From NCBI GenBank assembly GCA_022393335.1, contig JAJEKB010000802.1, forward strand, positions 71,010-135,009: a stretch of 64,000 bases of DNA, read 5' to 3'. This DNA comes from Macrotrachela quadricornifera. Lineage: Eukaryota > Rotifera > Eurotatoria > Philodinida > Philodinidae. This document shows positions 22,221 to 39,815 of the stretch, piece after piece; the stretch's first letter is position 1, and every line of letters starts with the position of its first letter. The position numbers were made by a program, and so were the translations under genes. The notes under the pieces were generated by a model, which had not been told where the DNA came from, did no database searches, and saw nothing but the letters and a program-made list of their open reading frames with translations.

Positions 22221-25200
22221 TTAAACAAGTGTACCATAACAACTATCACCATAACAATCACCTGTTGGATATGAATCAGGTATAATTTGTGTTTCAGTTG
22301 TAAGTTCAAGAACTGTACCATCTGGTCCAGGAAAATTAACTTGAATAAAAAATCCTTGCCAACCATTCATTGGATTAGGAAGAGTTAATGAATAAACAAT
22401 TGTTGTTGAAGTTTGTTCCTTGAAAAACAAAAATATGTAAAAAAAAATCAAATCTTAAAATATTACTTCTGTGACAACATTTGAATTGAGCCAAATAACA
22501 GGATTAACTATAGCTTTTCCAGGTCTATTTGGATCAGCAATAAGTAAACGAAAATCACGTCTATTAAATAAAAATCGATTGTTCTTATTTTAATCTATAA
22601 AATATTTCTATTAACCTTTTATTATTAAGTGTAGAAGCGTGATAACCAAAAGCACTAAGTGGTTTTGGACCCATACTAAAATCAACTGTTGCACGAATAT
22701 AACCATGAGTATTATTTGTTGTTTTAACCCATTTAAGCGAAGGTAATGTTCGATTCTTTAGAGAAATGAATAAAATTGTTTTTTTCTTTTTTCTTTTTGT
22801 AATATAAAACTTACATCATAAATACTTAAATAGAAACTTCTCATCGTAAAAAATAAACTTATTTCATGTCCAGCACATGAATGTTCAGCATTTGGTAATC
22901 GTCTAGAAAGATATAAAATAATAATTTTTCATATGAACTTTTTTTTTTTTGTTTTCTATACCTTAAATATGAACCACCAGTGGCAACTTGTAAATCATTC
23001 CAAAATGCATTCTAAAAAATGATTTATTTATTATTTATTTTATTTATATATATTATTTAACTTCGTTATCAGGTAAGAAAAATTCATCACCACTTGATTG
23101 TATTTGTAATATTTTCATATTTTTATATCGGTCAAAATAACCTAAATATACATATATGTAATTTCATTATATGATTTATAATGAATTATGCTATTAATAT
23201 TTTCGAAATTTCTTTTTTTTTTATTAAAATTTATGAAATGTATTGATGAGAATTTTATATGAAATTTCAAGTGCTTTTTTTCTTGGATAAAAGATGGTGT
23301 TTTAATCATAATGATAGGAGAGAAGAAATTTCAAAAATACTAATAGTATAAGTCTGTATAAGATATTCAATATTTTTACTGAAAGGATCAACGATTGCTC
23401 CCATTTTAAGTAGATTTGGATGATCAACAAATCTTGTAATATTCAAAATATAGTAATCTTTAAATGCAAATGTCCATCCAGCTAAAGACTATTAAATTTT
23501 GTTTAATAATATAAATTAAAATTCTTATTTATGTAATCTACATACTCGATAATGATGATGAAAATTCTATTAATTAAAAATAAAAATTATCTAATTAAAT
23601 ATAAATTAATTTATTTACTTGGCGAATATTTAGAATATCCATAACAATAGGTACTGCACCAACAACACGTTCATTATCAACAGCAGCAGTTGTCCAAGCT
23701 GAATTAATAAAATTTTATTTATTTATTATAAAAATGAAAAAAATTATTTACTTGTCCAACCACGCTATAATTTAAATTATGAAAAATTTTTATTTAGAAA
23801 ACGAAAAAAAAATTTTGTTTTACTTTTGAAGCACCACCAATAACGAATTTTTGTGGTACAGTTACACCTAATTGTTTTGCAAACTGTTGTACAGCATCCA
23901 TAGCACGAACTGATGCCTAATTTAAAGGAAAAGAATTAATATTTTCGTTCTATAGATATTTTTATTATTTTTACTTTAGTCATTGGCATACGAAGAAGTA
24001 CATATGGATTATTTGGATTATCAATAAATGTTTTCCATGTCCAGGCAATAATAGCATCTTCACCACGACTTCTATTTGTCGGATCAGCCTAATGAAAAAA
24101 TTAATAATATATATATATATATTGAGAAAAATAAAATAAATTAATATTACTATAAAACGAATTGGTTCATTTGGTATATCTTGTAAATCAACACCTATAC
24201 TTCCACTACTTACAGCAAACATAGATGTTAATGTAACAAAATTATCTTGTGGTTTTGGTAATCTATTATTTAATAAAAAAAAAGAATTTATATTTAGTTT
24301 ACTGAAATATTTACAGTAATAAGTAAAAATTTTCTTTCTATCGAATCTTAGCTGCTATATGCGTTAGAAACAGGAGAACTTATACGAACATACTTCATTA
24401 AGAATGTAAATCAGAAATGAAAAAAAAAATTAATTCAATTGCTAAAGTATAAAAAAATTATGATGCACAGTACCTATTTTACGCTTAGCTGCTCTTTTGT
24501 CTCAAAAGAGCTGCCTACGCATTTTTGCACTTATTATTATCCAAACAATTGATTAATTCTTTCTTATAGAATTGTAATTCAATTAATAATCTTTCTTCAC
24601 TCAAGAGATGAATTCATTTAATCGAATATTGATGTCTCCGAGGATCTTTAAATCCTCAATATAATAGACATAGCTATACAATTTCTCATTAGTACACAGT
24701 TCAGTTATGAATTGTGTGAATATTAATGTCAAACTATATGTGAACTTATTCTAGGAGTTTGACCTTCATTTACTAAATTATTCCTATAATATACAATGAA
24801 CTGTTAGTTGATCTAGAAAGATTATTATTTCAGTGTTACGAAGTTGAGAGGTGACATAACTGTCATTCATTATAATTTTCTTTGCGTTTAAGCAATTGAG
24901 ATGGACTTATATCTCTGATCTACATACATAATGATATATGTTTACATCAATTTCCAGACGTTCAGCGCATATCATCATTTAGATTTAATATAGAGAAGAC
25001 TTATATTCATTACTATATATATATATATAATTTATTTTTTTATACCCATTGTTATTACTACCACCATCAATAAGCATAAAAGCTGTATTTGGTCGTGTAA
25101 GTTTATGTGGAACACTTATACATAAATAATGCCACCAAATAGGACGTGTAGAAAATGTTTCTATTATTAAAAATAAATGATAATATTTTATAATTAATTA

Positions 25201-25505
25201 TCACAAATATTCTTACCATCAAACCATTTTTGTGATGTAAAATTTAAAATATATAATACATAATCAGGTTCTTCATATGTTTGAATTACAGTCCAATTAA
25301 AATGTGGATCAGGTGCTTGAACATAATCATCCAAAGGTGTCGATTGACTTATATTAATAAATGATAGATTAATAATTACAAGAATAAGAAAACCAATTGT
25401 AAATCTGATATATTGCATTCTTGTAAAGAAAATAAACCAAGATGCAACCGACACTAAAAGATATCTATGTTTGTGTGTTTTCATACTTTCGTTATCGGTA
25501 AACAT
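22221..25505 (-). CDS. PhoPQ-related (AprA-like) secreted alpha/beta-hydrolase
   Basis: Fifteen exons give 531 aa: 25505-25217, 25160-25046, 24262-24151, 24088-23975, 23916-23824, 23764-23752, 23698-23619, 23566-23546, 23488-23380, 23141-23062, 23011-22962, 22902-22815, 22755-22616, 22560-22467, 22418-22221. The protein matches the PhoPQ-activated pathogenicity-related family (PF10142), which includes bacterial PqaA and the Dictyostelium autocrine proliferation repressor AprA. Diagnostic blocks are RPIWWHYLCISVP, DPTNRSRGEDAIIAWTW, RMPMTKASVRAMDAVQ and the nucleophile elbow GGASKRGWTTW, with the Ser intact. A hydrophobic segment (FTIGFLILVIINLSF) near residues 35-50 indicates a signal peptide or anchor and so secretion. 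Exons of 13 and 21 nt are notable. Intron 24263-25045 is long. The patchy occurrence in animals suggests lateral origin, but the many introns show it is long domesticated. The substrate is unknown. Confidence 0.88.
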
Positions 25506-28500
25506 TTTTTTTTTTTGTTAATTTATTTTGATAACGTTTGTTGACCTATATTTTTTTAACGTTCTCAGGTCAAAATGAGATATCATTGTACTTGAATAAT
25601 AATTATCAAAAATAAAAAACATTTTATATTTGAAGTTAAACATTTAGAAAACAAAAACGATTCTTATTATGTTCATTATTTGGTTCGTATACATTTTTGA
25701 TACTATAATTCTTATAATAGAATAATAATAAAATTTATAATTTATATCAGACAGATTATTGTATCTTATTTCAATATATATTCAGGTGTGTATATCATTC
25801 GTCATATTTGATAATATAAATTTAATGATTAAAAGATTTGACTTAATCTGTTTTTATTCTCATGACTTTATGCAGGTTTCAAAAGGTTCTCTTTTTTCTT
25901 TTACTTAATGATTTTTATATAAATACATATTAATATAAATATTGTGTGTTATTCAACTAAACCTTGATCTAAAGTCTATAATAAAACGATTATTAATTCT
26001 TTTATAGTCATTGGATAGTATAGAAACTATAAAAAATTCCGAATATATTAACAAGTTTATTAATTATTGTAATGAGAAAATATAGAATTAATTTTTCCTA
26101 TCCTTAACACATTGATTCCTAGTTTATTTTACAAGTCACATATTTCTTTTTTTTGTAATGGAAATAAATTATATTATGTTATTTTCATTTATTTGAAACG
26201 ACATTAAGTATATCATGAAAAGTGCTATGATCTATTTCTGCGAAAAAAAAGAAATGCTTTTAGTTTAATTAATTTTAAAAAATAAATTACTATGACGACT
26301 TTTGTAATTTATAATGGGTGAATTTAGTAAGAAAAGAAACAGGTAAAAGTAATACCCTGGTCGTTACATAAATGAATATATATATATATGTATGTATGTA
26401 TGTATGTCTTTACATATGTATGGTAATAGTCTCAACAATAAATATTCTTCTCGTTTGCCGACAAAATATCGTTGCTGCGGCGGCTAATTTGATCTCGTTG
26501 GCAAAAATGCGTGCAGCGACAATAACAACAGACCGATGAAAGACAGTTCACATCCGGCCAATGTTAAATTAAAGCGTACTGAAGACTCCGCCTACTCTTT
26601 TATAGTCAATTGCCATACAAATAAATAATACTCATGTATATATTCGGAATATGTCAATAGATTGTATCCATCGTCTTTTACATACGTATAATATGTATAA
26701 TGAAGCAAAAAGGAATCTTTTTTTTGCCTTGAAAGAAAATACATATTAGAGAAGCTTATGACACTGTATAATATATTGGCATCTTGCCGTTTCTTATCGT
26801 CACTCCTTTACCGGTGTTTGTCTCCTGCTCTCTTTCTGTTTTGTTGATTCGTCTATATTGACATAAGGAATGTATGCATGGTAAAAGAGAGGGCATTATC
26901 GACAAACACAACCAAGACAGAAAGCAAGTAAGTGCTAGGCTTTCTCATTTTCTACCACCGTTATTGTATGTAGCAATCGCCAATCATGACAGTGCATTCT
27001 ACCAAAAAAAAAAAAACGCATAAATAACTTTCTTTTATGATACAAGATTGTGTCGGTAAGCTATAAAACAATCATTTCCGTAATAAGACCCTTGATTCTT
27101 GGCTTTCTTTTTTTGTAGAAGAAGAAAAAAATGATGACTTGAGAGATGATTTTTGAATGGACTGAGAAACAAAATGGTAATATGCACTAGTTTCAGTAGC
27201 GGCAACAATAGACGGAAACCGTGGGTAGAGAAAAGAGAGAATAGTGCTTGTAGATGATCGATGATAGCGTGATGTTAGCTTGTGTCTATGAAGACTATCG
27301 TTCGATGATGACAATCATCACTCTCTATTCCACTTGTCCTATTCGAAAAGCAAGCAAGCTTGTTATTCGTGAATTGATAAAGAAGAAAAAAGCAATAAAA
27401 ATCAAGCTCAAATAAGCTAGTTCTCATGTCTATATGTGCATGTTTATGTATGCTGTTCGATTAAATATAGAAATTTGTAGGCCGACGAACTACAGACATT
27501 TTTATGGATTGATGATTTGTCGAAGATTTGTAATATTGATCGCTAAAGTCATGTTCATCTCTGATAGACTAACAACAAGAAAAAGCAAAAAATAGGAAAG
27601 TAATAACCTAATAGAATGTAGCAATGTCTGATGTTGTCCTCGTTTTCTCTTTTTACTGTCTCCTTCTCTCTCTCTCTCTCGCTCTTTTTTTTCATACATT
27701 CTATCTATATAATGAATTTAGATGATAGGATAAAAATGCCGACAACATTGAAGACGATGAGCCAAAATCTCAGAAGCGTTTTCATGCTTTCCCGTTGACG
27801 CTTTTATCCTTTTTCTTAATGTTACTCTTTTTTTTCTTCTTTTCATTTACTAACATTTACTTCTTGCAATTCTTTTTAATCCTTCTAATGATCTTTTTTT
27901 TTCAAACGAATCAAACTAAAGAAGCCAAAGAAAATAAAGATCTCGTATCATTTCTTTATGGCACTATATATTTTATATGCATTTTAGATTTATTCTCCTC
28001 TTATTTATTCACTAATACATGTTAATAAAAATATGTCATGATTGTTTTGGATTGTTAATCTGTCATTGTCTCATTTTTCTATCTTTCAAGTAAGTCATTA
28101 ATAAATCAAATGAACAAGTGTTAATAATTTTTTTATTTAAATATCAATAAGATATTATCTATTACTGTAATCATTTATCATATATTTTCGATGAGTGATG
28201 ACGATCATGATCAAGATCAACTATACTAAGCTTGATCAATTATATATTCATTCTCATTATTTTGTCCATTCGAGCAGAAAACACATCTATATATGCACAC
28301 GCGCCTTCTTCCGAGTTGAAGTACCATTATATCCCTATGTAGTATACTCCAAATGCATTGTATGTGTGCGTGTGTGTGTTGTTCTCCGTTGTTGACGTCG
28401 TTGCTATCATGCGTTTAAAGCTGTGCGAGCGATGAAAAAGAACGACTAAGGGCTCTCTACATACTGAAAAGATAAGAACAGCAACAGCAACAGTAACAAA

Positions 28501-30723
28501 AGTTGTAGAAGGCAACTTTGCTGTGCTCTCTGGCCGTCATTTCTCTAGAGAAAGACGGTTCCGTAATAATCGGATTAGATGAATACCAGAAGAACAGACC
28601 AAATCAATGTGTGGTGCATGCAATGCATGTCATGGTGTTGTGATTGTTCTTTCTTTATTTTTTATCGTTACAATAGTCACAAAGTTGATCGTTCTAATAT
28701 AACTGTCGACATGTCTTTATGAAAAAAAAGAACTATTTGAAAACGTTTAATAAAGTTTATTGTTAAATAGCTGCGTGTCACACGCATATTTTTAGTAATT
28801 TTCTTTTTCTTCATGATCTTTTTTCTTGTTCTTTTAACACATTTTTCTAAATGATATAAAAATAAGATATAATAAAAGTACAAATTTAATGAAACGAACT
28901 AAATAACAATTCAATTGTTTGTAAAAACTCATAGTCACATTTACATTTATATGTATGTGTGTCAAATAAAGCAAAAAATTGTTCTTTTCTTTTTTTTTTT
29001 CTTCTTCCTATAATATGAATTCTATTTGATGTATAATTTTTCTTTCGAGTTCGTTTAAAATCGGGTTAGAAGAACTAAATGACAATTCTCGCACAACATA
29101 TTTGCTATACTATAAAATCAACGATAGTAAGCTCGTCGTTTTTGCGTAATCAAATTGCCGCATATGCTCGCGCGCAATGTGTATTTGCTGTTTTTGTTAT
29201 ATATAGACGCTTTTTCTCTGTTTCTCGTCTTTCTTTGTTACATACAAATACATATCTATAATAATAATAATAATAATAGTAATAATAACAACAACAGGCA
29301 CAATACGAGAACGAATGATGCGAGAAAAATTGTACAAGCAGTAGATTTCATTACACGCTAGTCGTTCACATTTTTTTTTTCTTTTTTCTTTTTGTTTCAT
29401 GTATGCGTATGGAAAAGTATTTCATATTCAAATAACATCAACATACTCTTATTCTCTACAATTAGAATAGTGATTGTGTGTGTAAGTCTCGTAGTGAATT
29501 ACCCACCCTAATCATTACTGTCAAAACTCTCCGGGAAACTAGAACGGATATAAATGTCGATTAATAATATGGTCAAATGTTGAATATTTTTTTTTTCCTA
29601 TAAATGTATAGAATAATAAATTTGAACTTTACTAGTTGTTAACTATAAATGTTTTATAAATGAGTTTAATAGTCTTTTGTTTTTTTTTCTTTTATTATTA
29701 GAAGCTTTTCTTAACTACAATATAATTAAATATCAAAATATGGAATTTCGAACAATGACAATACAATTTGCATGTGACAGAATGCCCTAGAGATATACAC
29801 TTGTTTTCTGTGTTTTTTGTCAATATATATAAAATATTGTTTAGTCGTCATATTTAGATATGTAATAATAAGAAAAAGATAGAATATACAAAAAAAAAGA
29901 AGACTGTATTGTTTATTCTCAATTTATGACAATAATTGTTTTAGCTTAGAATTTCTAAAGGACAACTGGCCTCTTTTGTCTATGAATTCTAGTCTATAAC
30001 TTATCGGTTTCTTCTACTGAGTACACGTGTTTAGTGATGGAACACTACAATAGAATATTTATACAAGGCTAGGAAAGTGTGTAGTAGTATAAGAAAAAGA
30101 GAGAAAAAAGAGAGAAAATACAAGTCAAGACAGAAGAGAGAGAGAGAGAGAGAAATACGAGAAGAAATTTTTTTGAGTGCATCTCAATGATGATATATTC
30201 TATCGTGATGGCATCGTCCATCGAACAAGAATGATTTTTTTATGACTGTTTTTTTTTTGTAACATTTCTTTTGCGCTCAATATTCTTTATTTATCAAAGA
30301 TGAAATTATAGAAAAAAGAAGATAAAACGTTTAACGACAATTATTGATCAACGCTTCTAATTCACCATCTTTCACTCTATCATCGCCATCATCATCATCA
30401 TCACTACCGCCGTCTTTTGTCGTTGAGTTTATTTATCTATATATTCATCGAGCGGCAAACGACGGAAGAAGTCCGCTGCTTCTGTTGTTGTTTCATATTT
30501 GGTTCCTATGTATGTTGTGCGTGTTGACGACTCGTCGCATTATTTATTGATGTCATAGTTAAAACGCACGAGGGACGAACAAACGACAACTAGAAAAAGA
30601 AAACTTCATCAGAACCTCTCGCTCTATTTATATATACATATATATATATAAAGAAAGAGATTGATGGACAACTAAGTTATAGTTTATGTATTATGATTAT
30701 TATCATGTTCATTCTTTTCAATA
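25506..30723. other. 5.2-kb gene-poor region upstream of PKC
   Basis: No convincing gene was seen. It contains a tatg repeat (about 26381-26406), a short GC-richer patch (about 26455-26580), a CT run near 27664-27690, a GT-rich patch near 28363-28380, an ataata/acaaca repeat near 29258-29297 and a GA run at about 30134-30153. Short open frames on both strands lack splice or family support. The last part may hold the PKC promoter and 5' UTR. Confidence 0.5.
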
Positions 30724-36395
<5,672 letters not shown>

Positions 36396-36665
36396 AATCA
36401 AGCTATTAAATTAAATTTAAAAATTTTCTTGGAAAAAAAGAAACATCGAGATTTTCTAAATTTGATAATATTCAATTATATCTGTATATTGTACGTTTTG
36501 CTGTTTGTCTGTTTCTGTCATTATATAAAATCTTATTATTTCTTTTTTTTTTGTTCGGTCATTTATTTATATTAAATTGCTCGATTTCTTTAAGTTATAC
36601 TTATTTATAAAAAACTATATATTTATCTTTATGTAAAAGTTTAATGTATTTTCTTTTTATTTGTT
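36396..36665. other. convergent 3' flanks of PKC and the EF-hand gene
   Basis: A short AT-rich interval of 270 bp lies between two facing stop codons. It must carry both 3' UTRs. No other feature was seen. Confidence 0.5.
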
Positions 36666-37211
36666 TTACCAAACGTATGTTTGTGGAATTAATGGAATAA
36701 CAGCCTGAATAAATGATTGTATTGGTACATAACCGTTAACACCACCACCAATTTGAGTCCAAGCTGTATCAAAATAAGTATTTTGAATTGGAAAATTATA
36801 AACTTGTTGCATACTATTGAGTAATAATTGAGCTTCTTGAGCTGAAAGATAACCTGGTTGACTAAGAGGAAAACTATTAAAAACATAAGACCATCGTTGA
36901 ATTGGATTAACATTACGTTGTAACATAAGAAAAGCCATAAGAAATTCATCAAATGTTAAAACACCATTACCATCTCTATCAAACATAAGAAATATACGTT
37001 CAGCATCATTATTAAAATTCCATGATAAACCAGCAATGCTTGCATAGATATTTTTAAATTGATTTATTGTCATTCGTCCACCAGTTGCAGCAGCTTGTTG
37101 ATTAAAAGCAAGTTGAAGTTGTTGAAGTTGAGCTGGTGAAATACCAGTCATTTGAGAATAAGCATTCATATCCCAATTACTCCATGGTGAAATAGCTACT
37201 TGAGTCCACAT
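36666..37211 (-). CDS. EF-hand calcium-binding protein, single exon
   Basis: An uninterrupted frame of 181 aa begins MWTQVAISPWSNWD. One canonical EF-hand loop is present, DRDGNGVLTFDE, followed by a helix (FLMAFLMLQRN). A second, calcium-incompetent hand-like segment follows (FPLSQPGYLSAQEAQLLLNS). A helix before the loop (MTINQFKNIYASI) corresponds to a degenerate first hand. The length and layout resemble neuronal calcium sensor/recoverin-like proteins, but the second half is Gln/Pro-rich and diverged and no N-myristoylation MG start is present. The precise family is therefore not assigned. A decayed copy lies about 600 bp upstream of its start in the same orientation. Confidence 0.8.
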   Translation of the reverse strand: MWTQVAISPWSNWDMNAYSQMTGISPAQLQQLQLAFNQQAAATGGRMTINQFKNIYASIAGLSWNFNNDAERIFLMFDRDGNGVLTFDEFLMAFLMLQRNVNPIQRWSYVFNSFPLSQPGYLSAQEAQLLLNSMQQVYNFPIQNTYFDTAWTQIGGGVNGYVPIQSFIQAVIPLIPQTYVW

Positions 37212-37793
37212 ATTTTTAAAATTGTTTTGTATTAAAATATTTAATATGTATAAAATGAGATATATCTGGATACGTTAATAACATCATCTATTTATATGTC
37301 GATATGGTTCCGCTTGAATGATATTGTTTACGTATTAACGCTGGATATTTTTTTTTTTGATGACGTATTTATTTTTACTTAAAAATACAGATATTGAATC
37401 ATATAGAATATTGTAGAATTATTTAAGCTATTAATTATTTTTAGAATCATACTATATTTATTTTTTACGTCATTGTTTTTTTTTTTAATTATAATATTTC
37501 TATACATATGAATCAAACAATTTTGAGTTAAAATATTTTGTTTTTAATTATATAGAAAAATTTGAATAGATGTACGATTATTATATATTTCTATACTATC
37601 TAATTCTTTATATTGATTTATAAATGACATATGTAAATAGAAAATGATTGCGTGATTGAATTGCATTTCGATGATATGAATGCATGACTTTCGTCTATAT
37701 TGTGTAGATCATGTAAAATTTTATATGAAGTATTTTTATTTAATTTATAGCAAAATTTGATTTTGCAAATTTATTTATTTATATATCTATTTT

Positions 37794-38160
37794 ATGAAAT
37801 AATAGTTTGAATAAATGATGATATTGTTAGATAATCATCCTAATTGTATTGAAGTGGATCTTCTCAAATAGGAAATTGTAGGATAATGATTGAACTGCTC
37901 GGCTAAGAGAATTTGTTAGGAATATAAGACTATTGTTATATTAAACTAATAAGAAATTCATGATATGTTATAGATCTATTTTTATCTTTATCCAATATAA
38001 AATGATATTTAGCATTAGCATATATATTTTGAAAAATATTTTTGAATGTCATTCTACTATTATTTGATACTGTGTATTGAATTTAATCTAATAAAAGATG
38101 AGACATGTAAAAATAAGAATTAATATCTCAGAAATTCCATAATAAAATAGTATATTAGTT
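37794..38160 (-). pseudogene. decayed tandem copy of the EF-hand gene
   Basis: Several blocks match the intact gene at 36666-37211 in the same order. These include gaataaatgatgatattg against gaataaatgattgtattg, ctaagagaatttgttagg with ataagactattg against ctaagaggaaaactatta with ataagaccatcg, ataagaaattcatgatatgt against ataagaaattcatcaaatgt, and aatgtcattctacta against attgtcattcgtcca. Indels and stops break the frame and the copy is shorter (about 370 against 546 bp). The acidic codons of the calcium loop are changed. The drift to A/T implies an old duplicate without selection. Confidence 0.78.
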
Positions 38161-38471
38161 ATTTATCTTTTATAAATTATAAGGCATGTAAATGAGAAAG
38201 TAAACAAAACACCCTAGGTTAAACGAGTATATTCGTGGTTTGTTTTTTTTTCTGTAATACGTAATATTTTGATTAATTGATGTAGCAATGACGTCAAGGT
38301 TGAATAAATATCTGATCATATATTTGAGTAGAAGCCAAAAATATTACCACCTCGAATGATTATCATGTAATGTATGTATTTATTTTCTTAATTAGCTTTT
38401 TTTTTGTTCTGTTTTTTAATTACATAAGTGAATAAGTAAAAGTTCGAGTTTAATAAAAAAATAAAAAAATT

Positions 38472-39815
38472 TTATTCGGTTTTTTCTTCTTCATTTTCAG
38501 TTGTTTTATTATTAATATTTATTTCATTATCAGGTTGTAATAATACTTTGCCAATATTTTGTCTATGATGCATACGTTGCATAGCTTCACCAATTTTTGA
38601 AAATGGATAAATATTATCTATTTGTGGTTTAATTGAACCTTGTTCATATAATCGAAATAATTCATTCATTGTATTTAATGAAAATTCTTTTGTATTATCA
38701 AGATCTTTTAATAAATAACCTAAATGATAACCGGCTATACTTTTATTTGTTGAAAGAATTGATAATGAATTTGTTGAAAAACATTTATACCATGTTTTAA
38801 ATGCGGTTAATAATGAACGATTTTCTCCACCAGCAGCAACATTTGCTGCACCTATATACGTATATATAGAAAAAAAAATGAAAAGAATTAATGATGTAAT
38901 ATTTACCAAAATAAATTATTTTTCCTAATGGTTTAAGTAAATCATAACCACGTACACTATCTTCTCCATTTAATGGATCCATAATTATATCAACACCTTG
39001 AAAAGAAAAATAAAAAAAGAAAAATTTCTGTTTTTTTTTAAATTTTATTTACCATTTGGTGAAATTTTACGAATTTCCGTTACATAATCTTGTGTACGAT
39101 AATCAATAGGATATGTACAACCCATTTCTTTAATAATACTATGTTTTGATGCTGATGCTGTTCCAAAAACGGTAACATTTTCAACTGTTTTACATAATTG
39201 AATAGCCGCAATACCAACGCCACCTACAATTCATTTTAAAATTTATGACAAAAAAAAAAGATTTTTCTTTTTCTTGTCTCTACCTGCTGCCATATGTACA
39301 AGTACACTTTTATTTGGTCGTAAATTTCCAAATTCAAATAAAATTTGATAAGCAGTCATATAATTAACAAGTATTGCAGCTCCTTCTTCAAATGACATTT
39401 TATCAGGCATTTTAAAACATTGTCCACTTGAAACAGTTACAATATCAGCCCACATACCATCACCAGCAAATGCAACAACTCGATCACCAACAGAAAATTG
39501 AGAAACATTTGAACCAATTTCTTCTATAATACCTGATGCTTCAAAGCCAGGAACATAAGGATATTTTGGTGCCGGTGAATAAAGACCTTGTCTAATATTA
39601 TAAACTAATATATATTCAAAAAAAAAAAATTTTTCTCACCGTCTCATTAAATCAGCAAAATTAAGACCTGCAAATTTAACACGTATAACTACTTCATTTG
39701 CATCTGGTGTTCGATATGGACATTGTTTTATTCGAAGTTTATCATATCCACCTGCACCAACTAATTCTACAGCAGATATTAAACGAGGTCTTTCACTACT
39801 TTCATTCGATGCCAT
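38472..39815 (-). CDS. VAT1: VAT1-like zinc-less medium-chain reductase (quinone oxidoreductase family)
   Basis: Five exons (39815-39640, 39591-39284, 39223-39053, 38996-38907, 38851-38472) give 374 aa. The protein follows vertebrate VAT1 block by block: GAGGYDKLRIKQ, GLNFADLMRRQGLY, PGFEASGIIEEIG, GDRVVAFAGDGMW, MSFEEGAAILVNYMTAYQIL, VLVHMAAGGVGIAAIQL, VENVTVFGTASASKH, YPIDYRTQDYV, MDPLNGEDSVRGYDLLKPLG, AGYHLGYL and IDNIYPFSKIGEAMQRM. GGVG is the NADPH-binding turn. No structural zinc cysteines are visible, as in VAT1. Vertebrate VAT1 is a membrane-associated cytosolic protein linked to synaptic vesicles and mitochondria. The C-terminus is extended by an acidic tail (NNKTTENEEEKTE). An acag site abuts the ATG. 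It could equally be the paralogue VAT1L. Confidence 0.93.

Noticed and set aside
24470..24530. Hairpin with arms around gctcttttg/caaaagagc in an intron
   Set aside because: A short, imperfect stem of under 20 bp; expected occasionally by chance and without flanking duplication.
26455..26580. GC-richer patch possibly a small gene or CpG-type promoter
   Set aside because: No open frame or exon signals; too short to interpret.
27072..27314. Ser-rich 80-codon minus-strand frame
   Set aside because: Low complexity, no conserved block, isolated in an intergenic region.
30344..30550. Short frame just upstream of PKC
   Set aside because: Low-complexity Ser/Pro/Leu sequence; more likely 5' UTR or promoter DNA.
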